Source: Chrysochromulina parva (Eukaryota > Haptophyta > Prymnesiales > Chrysochromulinaceae). Taken from it: a DNA stretch of 13,572 nucleotides. A program made the translations under genes and the position numbers. Position 1 is the stretch's first letter, and the number at the start of each line of letters is the position of its first letter. This document shows, one piece after another, positions 5,567 through 13,263 of the stretch. The notes beneath the pieces were generated by a model. That model was not told the origin of the DNA, did no database searches, and saw only the letters and a list, made by a program, of their open reading frames with translations. The stretch lies in contig PJAB01001572.1 of NCBI GenBank assembly GCA_002887195.1, forward strand, positions 1 to 13,572. The letters are read 5' to 3'.

Positions 5567-8500
5567 CTACCCCGTGGCCGCCATCTCAAACACGTACGGC
5601 GTCGGCTTCTTGAAGAAACGACGCACCTCCTCGGCCGATAGCATTTGATTGGGCGAGCCGCGCAAGAGCAGCGTCGCGCCGCGTGTCGTCTTCTCGACGC
5701 CAAACTGCATGATGCCCACGATGAGCAGCACGAGCATATCGACGCGCCGCCAGATCGGGTCGGCTTGCCCCTTTCTCTGCTTCCGGTGCGCCGCGTCCAG
5801 CCAAGCTTGGTAGGCAGCGGGCCCCACCTCAAGAAGAGCGCCGAAGAACTCGCCGGGGTACTCGAAGCCGTGCCGGCGCATCTCTTTATCGGTGGGCAGC
5901 GCCTTGATGAACGCAATGCGCACAATCGCCTCGAGGAAACCTTCGAATGAGAGCTGCATCAACGTCCCCAGCTGGCTCTTGCGCGACGTCTCGTCAATCG
6001 TGGCCATCCGGCTATGCGAGAAGATGACGAAGACGGTTCGAACCGTAAGCTCCTTGGTCATGCCTATGTCGCGGATAAACGAGGACCACTCTTGTACGCC
6101 GAGCAAGTCGGTCACTCCAAACTGGTCTGCTGCCCCTGAGCCATACGCGGCGTACACATTGAACACGTTGAGCAATGAGGCCTTGTGGTGGTCGAGGACG
6201 GCGCACACCTCGCGACGGTAGCAGTTCGAACGCCGGAAGGCGTCCGCATCGTGCAAGATACTCCCCGCATGGGGGAGCCGCCCCAGGTTGAGCATATCTT
6301 CAAACGTCTCATTCACACAGCGCGGCATGTCCTCGATCTCCTGGTTGTCGATGGCGGCGCGCACGAGAACCTCGATCAACTCGGAGCGCGTCAAGCGTGT
6401 CTTCGAGTTCCACGCCTTCTGTGACTTCGACAGCTGCGACTCATTCACCGAGATCCAAAGCAAATCCCACCCGTCCTCTCCGCGCGGCCTGGCGTGGCGT
6501 GCGGTGGGCACATAAAAGCGCTCGTTGTGATCCTCTTGGTCGTGAAAACGACGCACGAGAAACTCCTTCGAAAAAGCTTCTTCGTGCCCACTCTCTTGCA
6601 TGATGAGGCCCGCCTCCTCGAGCATCAGCGAATAGCCGGCGTGCGTCAAGCCCTGCACAAATTGCGTCACCTCCGCCTCGATGCACGAGTAGAAGTCGTG
6701 GATACGCAGCAGCATCGGGTACCAGTGCTCGAGTGCGTCGCGGATCTTCGTACACGTGGTTGCGCTCATCGACTTGAGGCCAAAGGAGCGCCGCTCCATG
6801 TTGTTGACCAGCGCCTGGCCGCCCGATGTATTCATCCAATCGCTCGCGAACGCCGCCTTGAGGGCACTTGGCGTGTTCACGTAGTCCTTGGAATCGCACG
6901 CGAACTTGCCTCTCTTGCGCGGAGCCCAGCACGTAGCGTCCAGCCAGCTCAGATCGGCGTTGGGATCACTGCCGCCGACGCTCGAGGCGGCCCAGAAGTT
7001 GGGAAGCTCGCCGCCGCTGTCGATGTTCCTCATCATCTCCTCGACTGCGGGATCCAACATCTCACCCAAATCTTCATCATCGCCTCGACCGCCGCCTCCG
7101 CCGCTGCCGCCGCCGCCTCCGACCCCGCCGCCTCCGGATGCTTTGTCCATACCGCCGGCTCTGCCACCATCTTCTTCCAGCCCTCTACCTCCGCCGCCTC
7201 CGCCACCACACCCGCCGCTTCCGAGTCCACTGCCGCCCTTGCCGCCGCTTCCTTCGCCGCCCTTGCCACCGCCTAGCCCACCTCCCTCGCCTCCGCCACC
7301 CTTGCCACCGCCACCATCACCTCCACCCCCCACGCCGCCGCCTCCATCGCCTCCCCCACTAGTACCACCGCCGCCTTCGCCACCGCCATCGATCCTGCGG
7401 CCGCCCTTGTCACCACCGCCCCCGGCACCACCTCCTCCGTCGCCCCCACCACCATCACCTCCTCCTCTTCCGCGAGTGCCGCCGCCACCGCCACGCTTGC
7501 CAGCACTCGCGAAGGCACCGGAGAGCAAATTGAAGTCAACATCGTCTTCATCCTCGTCCTCCTCGTCATTGCTGGCTACAGCCGCACTGAACTCTGAGAC
7601 GCTGAATCGTAATTGCGCAGTCGCGGGGGGGGCGCCATCGGCGCTCCCGCTCCTTTCTCCGTCGCCAACCTGACGCCGGATTCGGTTGGCGTCGCGGCTG
7701 GATGCCACCCCCGAGAGCTTCCCACGCATGGCCTCATGCTCCGCCTCACTGGCGGCCGCGGCGGCCGAGGCGGCAGCAGCGTTGCGATCGAGGGCGCGGG
7801 TCTCCCGCGCATATGCGCGCCAGCTCTGGTCGTCATCGCGCAACTCATTCGAGTGGAAAGCACCAAGCGCCACATGCGAGTCGGGCAGGAGGCAGTGTAA
7901 TCGACTCGCTTCATTGCGCCCATCATGGTGCCTCGGACTGTGCCGGCGCACTGTGGGCAGCGCATGCATGCCTTCGGAGAACTCGAGCCCAGTCCCACGC
8001 GTCAGCTCGCCCTCGTCGTTGCGCAGCTTGAAGCTTGCCGCCGGCCGGCCTCCCGCAAACGATGCCCGCGCCGAGCTCGCCATCACATCGGGGCGGATGC
8101 CCCACACCCCGTCCGGATGTGCGCGCGCGGAGGCCTTGAGCGCGCCGTTCATGAAGTAGCGCGAGCGCGAGAGCTCCTGCAGTTGCACCTGAAAGTTGAG
8201 GACTGAGACGTCCGACTCTGCATCCTGCTGTACGCTCTTGAGAGCCAGCTGGCACTTGGCACGCAGCTGATGGTGTGAGCGGTCGAAGAGACGCGATGAG
8301 TCGAAGACGGGCTGTGGATGCTCATGACCGCGCCACGTCGCGTCTGCCTTGCTCGTCAGGGGCGTCTGCGCCCACATGGGAGGGCGCGCGGGTCAATCTC
8401 GGTGGTAATCTCGGTGGCAATCTCGGTGGCAATCTCGGTGGCAACCCATGGTAATCCATGCCAATCAGTGCGGTACTTACAGGCGGTCGTTTGAATTGGA

Positions 8501-9348
8501 CTGTGCCAATCACGAGCTTCTTGACCTTCTGCCACTTGTGGGCCAAGGGCGAGGCATGGCTTGACGATGTGGTGGTTGCACGGTCTTCGTGTGACATCTT
8601 TCGTGCAGACACACTCTTTTGGCGTATCTTGCTTTGGCGCTGCAGGTCCGCGGAGGGTATGTCGAGCTCGTGTGCATCTGCAAACCTGACTGGACCACCA
8701 ATCGCAACCTCACCCAACCGCGGACGCGCCAACACCTTGGTCACGTGCTTGCTCTTCCGAGCAAGGATTTCCTTGAGCTCGTCCAACTCGGAGCCAGGAC
8801 CCCGCACGCGGTGCAAGGCGTTGGCTTGAGTCCCCGTCAAGAAGGTGTCAATAGGTTCGGTCGCGGCTTGCTTCGCACAGCCCAGTCGAAAACCAATCCT
8901 CCGCCACTTGCAACGTGCAGCCTCGAGGGCAGCCTCTCGTGCCGCCTCGCTTTGACGCTTCACGCTAGGCAGGAAGGGCTTGAGCATTTCTGGGGATCCG
9001 TGTGTGGTCCGTGGGCTACACACGGATCCGTCGTCCAGGGATCCGCGTGTGCCTCCGAAGAAACGACCATCAAGGGGGTCCTCCCAATCAAATGAGTCTT
9101 GCTTCTTGATTTGCACCTTCCGTGGGCGTGCCGTCAGGGCTATGCGCTCCCAATCACGGTGGCTCGGAAGCAACGCCTGTACCCGATAGCGACGTCTTTG
9201 AGGAGCGGCGAGCTGCCGGGTTCCGTGGGGAAGGCGGATAGCGAAGGCTCGTAGAAGGTGACGATGGCGGCCAGAAGGGATCCTCACGCAGGGGTAGAGA
9301 TCGTGGCACCACGCGGGACTGCACGGTCGGCTGGCCCACGGACCACAT
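5567..9348 (-). CDS. Large Gly-rich protein with degenerate EF-hand/TPPP-like helical repeats
   Basis: The well-supported parts are exon c (8365-5567, 932 residues, TAG at 5569-5567) and the end of exon b (to 8481), joined by an intron with a perfect GTAAGT donor. The 5' end is uncertain. The best model starts at ATG 9348 and uses a 43-nt intron (9182-9140), giving about 1207 residues; an unseen upstream exon is the main alternative. In order: a basic, poorly conserved N-terminus with a Lys/Glu helix (SEAAREAALEAARCKWRR); an Ala run; an acidic patch (DEEDEDEDD, about residue 550); a Gly-rich tract (about 562-704); and a helical half. The helical half repeats the pattern LTRSELIEVLVRAA, then VFNVYAAYG, WSSFIRDIGM and LSFEGFLEAIVRIA. 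This resembles EF-hand or p25-alpha-like modules, but I see no canonical DxDxDG calcium loop. A structural or cytoskeletal role is conceivable; function unknown. Confidence 0.7.
7080..7508 (-). repeat. Gly-rich tract coding about 140 residues (GGGGxGGGG)
   Basis: On the minus strand GGT/GGC/GGA codons with scattered Asp, Glu, Lys and Ser give blocks such as GGGGDGGGG and GGGGKGGGG. The codons are mixed, not one pure triplet. This suggests selection for a glycine-rich protein segment plus slippage. The complementary strand shows a Pro-rich open frame that looks like an extensin but is an antisense shadow. Confidence 0.85.
8366..8480 (-). other. Intron (115 bp, GT-AG, phase 0) of the Gly-rich protein gene
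   Basis: Read on the minus strand, the donor is CCT|GTAAGT (GTAAGT at 8480-8475) and the acceptor GGGCGCAG ends at 8366. The join is QFKRPP-TPLTSK. The upstream frame reads through the intron to a stop at 8324-8322, and the downstream frame has an ATG at 8377 inside the intron that is probably not used. Four 12-bp tandem units fill its centre. Confidence 0.75.
8395..8442. repeat. Four tandem 12-bp units (AATCTCGGTGGC)
   Basis: Four contiguous copies (the first with a T at the last position) lie inside the intron of the minus-strand gene. A fifth, diverged copy may follow. This is the second minisatellite-filled intron in the window. Confidence 0.9.
9140..9182 (-). other. Hypothetical 43-nt intron near the 5' end of the Gly-rich gene
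   Basis: On the minus strand ATCGG|GTACAG begins at 9182 and GCGCATAG ends at 9140. Removing it joins the frame that starts at ATG 9348 (MWSVGQPTVQSR...) to the main frame at ALTARPRKVQIKKQDSF. It is needed because the main frame has only a GTG, not an ATG, upstream of an internal Met. The length is very short and the acceptor lacks a pyrimidine tract, so support is weak. Confidence 0.25.
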
Positions 9349-9542
9349 ACGATTTTGCGTGTGGGCTGGGCTACAAGTCGTGTCGCCGGCTCGACTCGCA
9401 CTCACGGGTCGCGGTTTTGAACGTTATTTTTGGTGACGACATGTCTTGCGGCGTCGTTCGAGTAACGTCTTTTTAACTTTGAAAAAAGCAATGCATGCTC
9501 GTCGGAAAGGACACCCGGTGGGGGGCAATTGCTGCGTGTGCG
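9349..9542 (-). promoter_or_regulatory. Spacer upstream of the Gly-rich gene, downstream of the GTPase
   Basis: This 194-bp spacer lies between the GTPase stop and the presumed start of the next minus-strand gene. It is AT-richer at 9420-9492, with T-runs and A-runs (TTATTTTT and TTTTTAACTTTGAAAAAA). It probably combines the 3' end of one gene and the promoter of the other. No defined motif is recognised. Confidence 0.35.
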
Positions 9543-11384
9543 TCACAACTCCTCTTTCAATCTTGCTGTCGGTGTCACCACCGCAGCGTGCTGCGGCACA
9601 TCCATGGGCAAATCATACCCCGCTGCCTCGCCTGCTCCGTGCTCGTCTCCATCGTCCTCATTCGCAGGCCGTTCAGCCTGGGGCCGTTCAGGCGCCTGTG
9701 GCTTCGGCTGTGCGTCCTCCGCCTGCACCTGAGCCTGCACCGTCGCAAAAGGTGGGGTCACTGAATGCCCGCCCTCGCCGCCAAGCGTCTCCTGCACGAG
9801 TGAGCCGAGCTGCTCCTCTGTAGCCTCGAGCTGACGCTGCAGCGCCGACTTCCTCTCGTCATCCGATGGCAGCCTGCCGCCGCCCGCACCGCCCGCGCCG
9901 TCCTCGCCACCGCCCTCGCCACCGCCCTCGCCACCGCCCTCGCCGCCCTCGCCGCCGCCCCCGCCCTCGTCGTCGGAGCTGCCGGCGCGCCTAGCTGCCT
10001 CGGTCGCCTCGAGCGCGGCGAGCTGCTGGCGTAAGACCTCCACTTTTTGCTGCAACTGCCGCATTTGCTCGGTGGTACGTTGCTCCTGCTCCTTGTTTCG
10101 CAGCTCTCGCTCCTCAAACTCCGCAAGGCGAGTCTGCATGGAGTGCCACAACTCCTGCTTCTGATCAAAGTCCTCCCGCAGCTTCTTCGTCTCACTCAGC
10201 TGCAAGGCAAACTCGGCGCGCACCTCAGCGGCCTTCGTCTCAGCCACCACCTTGGCGGCGCCCACCGCGCGCTGCGCGCGCGCCTCAGCCTCCCGAAGAG
10301 CCTCCTCGAGCCTCGCTTCCCTCAGCTGCGCCTCATTCCATCGCGCCTCGGACTCGCGACGAAGCCGATCGATCTCCTCATTGTACTCGGTGCGCATGCG
10401 CTCACGCTCCTCGCGCAGCTGGCGCTGGAAGTCATCCATGCGCATCCCGAAGCTCTCCGCCAGCGCCACCGCCATCATCGTCGCGTCTGGTGGATGGTAG
10501 TGGACCGCCATATGCGGAAGCGCCGCGACCGCCGACCGCAGCTCGTCGTACTTGTCGCGGCTCGTGAGCACCACGGTGCCTGTCGCATTGGGCGCGTGCG
10601 CAAAGAACTCGCGCATAATGTCCTCCCGAAAGAAGCGTCGCTGCTCATCGTCTTCGGCACGGTCGTCCTTGGTGCCGACGAGGATGACGTTGGCCCACTT
10701 CTCCTCACCTACGAAGCCCTTGTCCACGATCGTGGCGACGACCTGCGCTCCGAGCTTGACGCGCCCGTCGGAGATCGGATTGGTCACGAGCACGCCGTCG
10801 ATCGGTGGCAGCAGCCGCGCCTCGAGCATTGAGATCAGCTTCGTCGGTGTCACGTCCTTATCACCGACGCCCGGCGTGTCCAGCAGCTCGACCGGGTGGC
10901 CGTTGATCGGCAGCCCTACGTATGACATGATCTGCTTGGTGACGCCGCGAGCAGAGCGACCGGCCTCGGCCTCGCCGCTGCGCGTCGGGTCGCGCAGCGC
11001 ATTGATCATCGTGCTCTTGCCGTCACCCACCTCACCAACGATGAGCAGCCGTTTGAGAGGCAACGCTGGATCCTCGGGCTTCAGCGCCCCGAAATAATGC
11101 TCGAAGAATAGCTTGCCGTGTTTGTGCACGTGGTCTTTGAGGTGCGCCTTTAGCTGGCTGTGGTTCGACTCGGGGATCAGCCACGCAACCACGGGCGCCA
11201 AGAAAAGTATGGTGAGCGCCACGCGTGCCGTGCGGCTCATCCGTGCCCAAAGCCGTTGCACAGCACGGTACACGACGGCAAGCGCCGCTTGGATCACGAA
11301 GCGGCCAGTGATGATGACGACCAGGCTGATCAGCCATATGATGAGCTGTTGCGGGTGGGACGGCACGAGACCCACGAGCACCAT
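9543..11384 (-). CDS. Membrane-anchored AIG1/TRAFAC-like GTPase with long coiled coil
   Basis: This is a single-exon gene of 613 residues with its ATG at 11384. Two hydrophobic segments (about 14-38 and 55-70) form an N-terminal membrane hairpin. The G domain follows: G1 GEVGDGKST (117-125), G2 Thr T149 in RGVTK, G3 DTPG (169-172) and G4 GTKDD (237-241); a G5 near TSRDK (274-278) is likely. These match P-loop GTPases of the AIG1/GIMAP/Toc-like part of the TRAFAC class, which bind and hydrolyse GTP and often act at organelle or vesicle membranes. Residues about 315-475 are a charged coiled coil (RQLREERERMRTEYNEEIDR and following). A Gly/Glu tract (about 483-515) and an acidic disordered C-terminus follow. 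GIMAPs and Toc GTPases are usually anchored at the C-terminus, so this layout is unusual. The gene starts 151 bp from the glycosyltransferase gene on the other strand. Confidence 0.8.
   Translation of the reverse strand: MVLVGLVPSHPQQLIIWLISLVVIITGRFVIQAALAVVYRAVQRLWARMSRTARVALTILFLAPVVAWLIPESNHSQLKAHLKDHVHKHGKLFFEHYFGALKPEDPALPLKRLLIVGEVGDGKSTMINALRDPTRSGEAEAGRSARGVTKQIMSYVGLPINGHPVELLDTPGVGDKDVTPTKLISMLEARLLPPIDGVLVTNPISDGRVKLGAQVVATIVDKGFVGEEKWANVILVGTKDDRAEDDEQRRFFREDIMREFFAHAPNATGTVVLTSRDKYDELRSAVAALPHMAVHYHPPDATMMAVALAESFGMRMDDFQRQLREERERMRTEYNEEIDRLRRESEARWNEAQLREARLEEALREAEARAQRAVGAAKVVAETKAAEVRAEFALQLSETKKLREDFDQKQELWHSMQTRLAEFEERELRNKEQEQRTTEQMRQLQQKVEVLRQQLAALEATEAARRAGSSDDEGGGGGEGGEGGGEGGGEGGGEDGAGGAGGGRLPSDDERKSALQRQLEATEEQLGSLVQETLGGEGGHSVTPPFATVQAQVQAEDAQPKPQAPERPQAERPANEDDGDEHGAGEAAGYDLPMDVPQHAAVVTPTARLKEEL
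9898..9962 (-). repeat. Gly/Glu-coding 12-bp tandem repeat in the GTPase tail
   Basis: On the plus strand the unit reads CCACCGCCCTCG and recurs head-to-tail, drifting to CCGCCCTCG. It encodes (GEGG)n between the coiled coil and the C-terminal tail. Copy number is likely variable between isolates. Confidence 0.8.
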
Positions 11385-11535
11385 TGGGGTGGATTGATGG
11401 CGATTTCACAGCCAATGTTTAGAATTCGACACCCAAGACACCGGACACCTCGAAACCCCATGACAAAACTCAATATAATATAAAACTGCAGGATGTTTGC
11501 AGATTTTTTGTGCGCGTGTGAATCTATTTTCGAAG
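11385..11535. promoter_or_regulatory. Bidirectional promoter between GTPase and glycosyltransferase genes
   Basis: Only 151 bp separate the two divergent ATGs. The spacer is clearly AT-richer than the flanking genes, which fits a shared promoter region. GCCAAT at 11411-11416 is CCAAT-box-like. Both 5' UTRs must be short unless the transcripts overlap. An ATG at 11493 would open a 22-codon upstream frame overlapping the glycosyltransferase start if it is transcribed. Confidence 0.5.
11474..11485 (+). promoter_or_regulatory. TATA-like element upstream of the glycosyltransferase gene
   Basis: TATAATATAAAA is the most AT-rich run in the spacer and lies 51-62 bp before the ATG at 11536, a plausible distance for a TATA box with a short leader. 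The assignment rests on sequence and position only. Confidence 0.35.
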
Positions 11536-13263
11536 ATGGAGACGGGCTTCATGTGGCCTGACCTCACACGGCATCATCACCCACAAGGCTTCGAAAACAT
11601 GAAGGTCAAGGACGTTCTGGCCTGGTCCTCCGAGAAGGCCACCCACGTAGTGACCTGGTCCTCCGAGAAGGCCACCCACGTAGTGACCTGGTCCTCCCAA
11701 CACGTCTCCGATGCTCTTTGCGTGAGCATCAACGTTTCGTGCAGGAAGAAACCAGAGCTCTTTGACCAGCCAGGTGGGGTCGTCTTCTTCTGCATACTGG
11801 CGTTTTCCAATGTGTTTGCACTATTAGTTCTCATCTCCGTAGTCGGCGGCTTTGTCACGAGGCTTTTGGATCCGGCGGCAGCATTCGCACGCACACTTCG
11901 TGACCCGCGCGCACACGCTTTCGCCAATATGCAGCGCGAGGTACTCGGCAAGACGTCCCTAACCGTGCTGGTGCCATGCTACCTGCCCAACGAGCAGCTG
12001 ATCGTGAAGAGCACGATCGCACACCTGATCCACAACCTCGAGTACGGCTTCCCGTTCCGCCTCATCGTTTGCTACAACACGCCCTACCCGATCGCCTTCG
12101 AGGACGAGCTGCGCGAGCTCGACGGGTACGTGTACGCCAACGGCCGGTCCGTGCAGATTCTCAAGGTGGAAGGCTCCTCTTCCAAGGCTGAGAATCTCAA
12201 CTGCGCGCTGCTCTCCGTGGACACCGAGTATGTCGCCCTGTACGACGCCGACCACCACCCTGACGCGCACTCGCTGCTCATTGCAAGTGCGCACATGGCG
12301 GCGCGCGGCGTCGCGTGCGTGCAAGGATCGACGTACCTTCGATCGTTGCCCAACTTCATGGCCGTCTACATCAACGCGGAGTTCTTCGTCACCCACTTTG
12401 TCTTCTTTCCTGCGATGCAGTTCCTCACGTCCTTCGGAATCTTTGGGGGCTCGAATGCGCTCTGGAGGACCGCCATCCTCAAAGCGTACCAGTTTCGTCA
12501 TGACGTGCAGACTGAGGATATCGACGTCTCGATCCGGTCCTCGCTCGATGGGCGCGTCAAGATCTCTTTTTGCCCCGAGTGTCGCTCGGGTGAGCTGCCG
12601 CCACGTACCTTCAACGACCTCTACCGACAACGGCTGCGCTGGGCTCTAGGGTGGGATCAGGTGACGCTGCAACACATGCGCAGCATTGGGAGCAGCACCG
12701 AGCTCAACTGCGCCGAAAAGGCTGGCATGTATTACCTGCTGCCGCTCCGATGGGCTCTTCTCTTGTCCGGTGTGGCCAATGCACTCGTCGCGCCGATAGT
12801 CGCCTCCGCTTGGGCGAATGGTGTCGGCGGCGAGCTTGGTGGTCCGATTGAGACTTGCTACGCCTTCTCGTTCACCACGTACGCCACGCTTTTCGCTGTC
12901 GCGGCCATCAACGCCATCCTCCACGAGCCACGGCAGCGCTGGCCGGCAATTATCGCCTTCCAATTGACCGGCGCCGTATATATTGGCTGGAACCTCGCGC
13001 TGTACTTCATCTCGCTCATCAAGATTTGCACGGGCGCGGATAGCGAGTGGGTCGTCACCACGCGCGCGCCCGACGTTCCTTCCAGGGCGCGCACCGCTGG
13101 GCTCGCTTATTTGCACCCGAGTGATACATGCGCATCAAGCCCTCGGCCTGAGCTGAGCACGCCCATGCAGGCAGCGTTCGCGATGTCGTGTGAGAAGGAG
13201 CTCGTAGAAAAGTACAACGCGGCGCGTGGCGAAGTGTCGGACCCGCCCATCCCCATGCTTTAG
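11536..13263 (+). CDS. Processive family-2 glycosyltransferase (polysaccharide synthase)
   Basis: This protein of 575 residues transfers sugar from a nucleotide sugar to a growing beta-glycan at a membrane. Signatures are KAENLN (217-222), DADHHPD (D237/D239, metal-nucleotide binding), TED (326-328, catalytic base) and QRLRW (365-369, the QxxRW acceptor-site motif), in the order seen in cellulose, hyaluronan and chitin-oligosaccharide synthases. The order TEDIDVSIR, then SGELPP, then QRLRWALGW is bacterial-synthase-like. There is one membrane segment at about 82-108 and three at about 399-425, 441-464 and 469-498. Residues about 30-54 hold two tandem copies of WSSEKATHVVT. The start is ATG 11536 in a good context (AAGATGG); the open frame runs back to a non-ATG codon only. 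No intron is needed. The sugar and product cannot be read from sequence; candidates include cell-covering or extracellular polysaccharide. Confidence 0.85.
   Translation: METGFMWPDLTRHHHPQGFENMKVKDVLAWSSEKATHVVTWSSEKATHVVTWSSQHVSDALCVSINVSCRKKPELFDQPGGVVFFCILAFSNVFALLVLISVVGGFVTRLLDPAAAFARTLRDPRAHAFANMQREVLGKTSLTVLVPCYLPNEQLIVKSTIAHLIHNLEYGFPFRLIVCYNTPYPIAFEDELRELDGYVYANGRSVQILKVEGSSSKAENLNCALLSVDTEYVALYDADHHPDAHSLLIASAHMAARGVACVQGSTYLRSLPNFMAVYINAEFFVTHFVFFPAMQFLTSFGIFGGSNALWRTAILKAYQFRHDVQTEDIDVSIRSSLDGRVKISFCPECRSGELPPRTFNDLYRQRLRWALGWDQVTLQHMRSIGSSTELNCAEKAGMYYLLPLRWALLLSGVANALVAPIVASAWANGVGGELGGPIETCYAFSFTTYATLFAVAAINAILHEPRQRWPAIIAFQLTGAVYIGWNLALYFISLIKICTGADSEWVVTTRAPDVPSRARTAGLAYLHPSDTCASSPRPELSTPMQAAFAMSCEKELVEKYNAARGEVSDPPIPML
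11623..11697 (+). repeat. 33-bp tandem repeat in the glycosyltransferase N-terminus
   Basis: Two identical 33-bp units (11623-11655 and 11656-11688) and the first 9 bp of a third encode WSSEKATHVVT twice and then WSS. The copies show no base differences, so the duplication is recent. It lies in the cytoplasmic stretch before the first membrane segment. Confidence 0.9.

Noticed and set aside
6888..7673. Plus-strand 261-residue Pro-rich open frame resembling an extensin
   Set aside because: It is the complement of the Gly-rich tract of the minus-strand gene; GC-rich repeats leave several frames open. The minus strand continues as a coherent protein on both sides, this frame does not.
8375..8377. 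ATG at 8377 as the start of the minus-strand protein
   Set aside because: It falls inside the predicted intron, and the upstream frame is coding-like and ends at a perfect GTAAGT donor in matching phase.
9399..9401. Start of the Gly-rich gene at 9401
   Set aside because: The minus-strand codon is GTG, which is unlikely as a eukaryotic start. An ATG at 9348 in the neighbouring frame with a short intron, or an upstream exon, is more plausible.
10047..10832. Leu-rich plus-strand open frame of 261 residues
   Set aside because: Antisense of the GTPase coiled coil and G domain; Leu richness comes from complementing Glu/Lys codons. No domain is visible.
11497..11535. Longer N-terminus for the glycosyltransferase
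   Set aside because: The codon at 11497 is TTG, not ATG. The first in-frame ATG is 11536, with a favourable context and a TATA-like element 51-62 bp upstream.
11959..12630. Minus-strand open frame of 223 residues
   Set aside because: Lies opposite the catalytic core of the glycosyltransferase, whose motifs are all intact.
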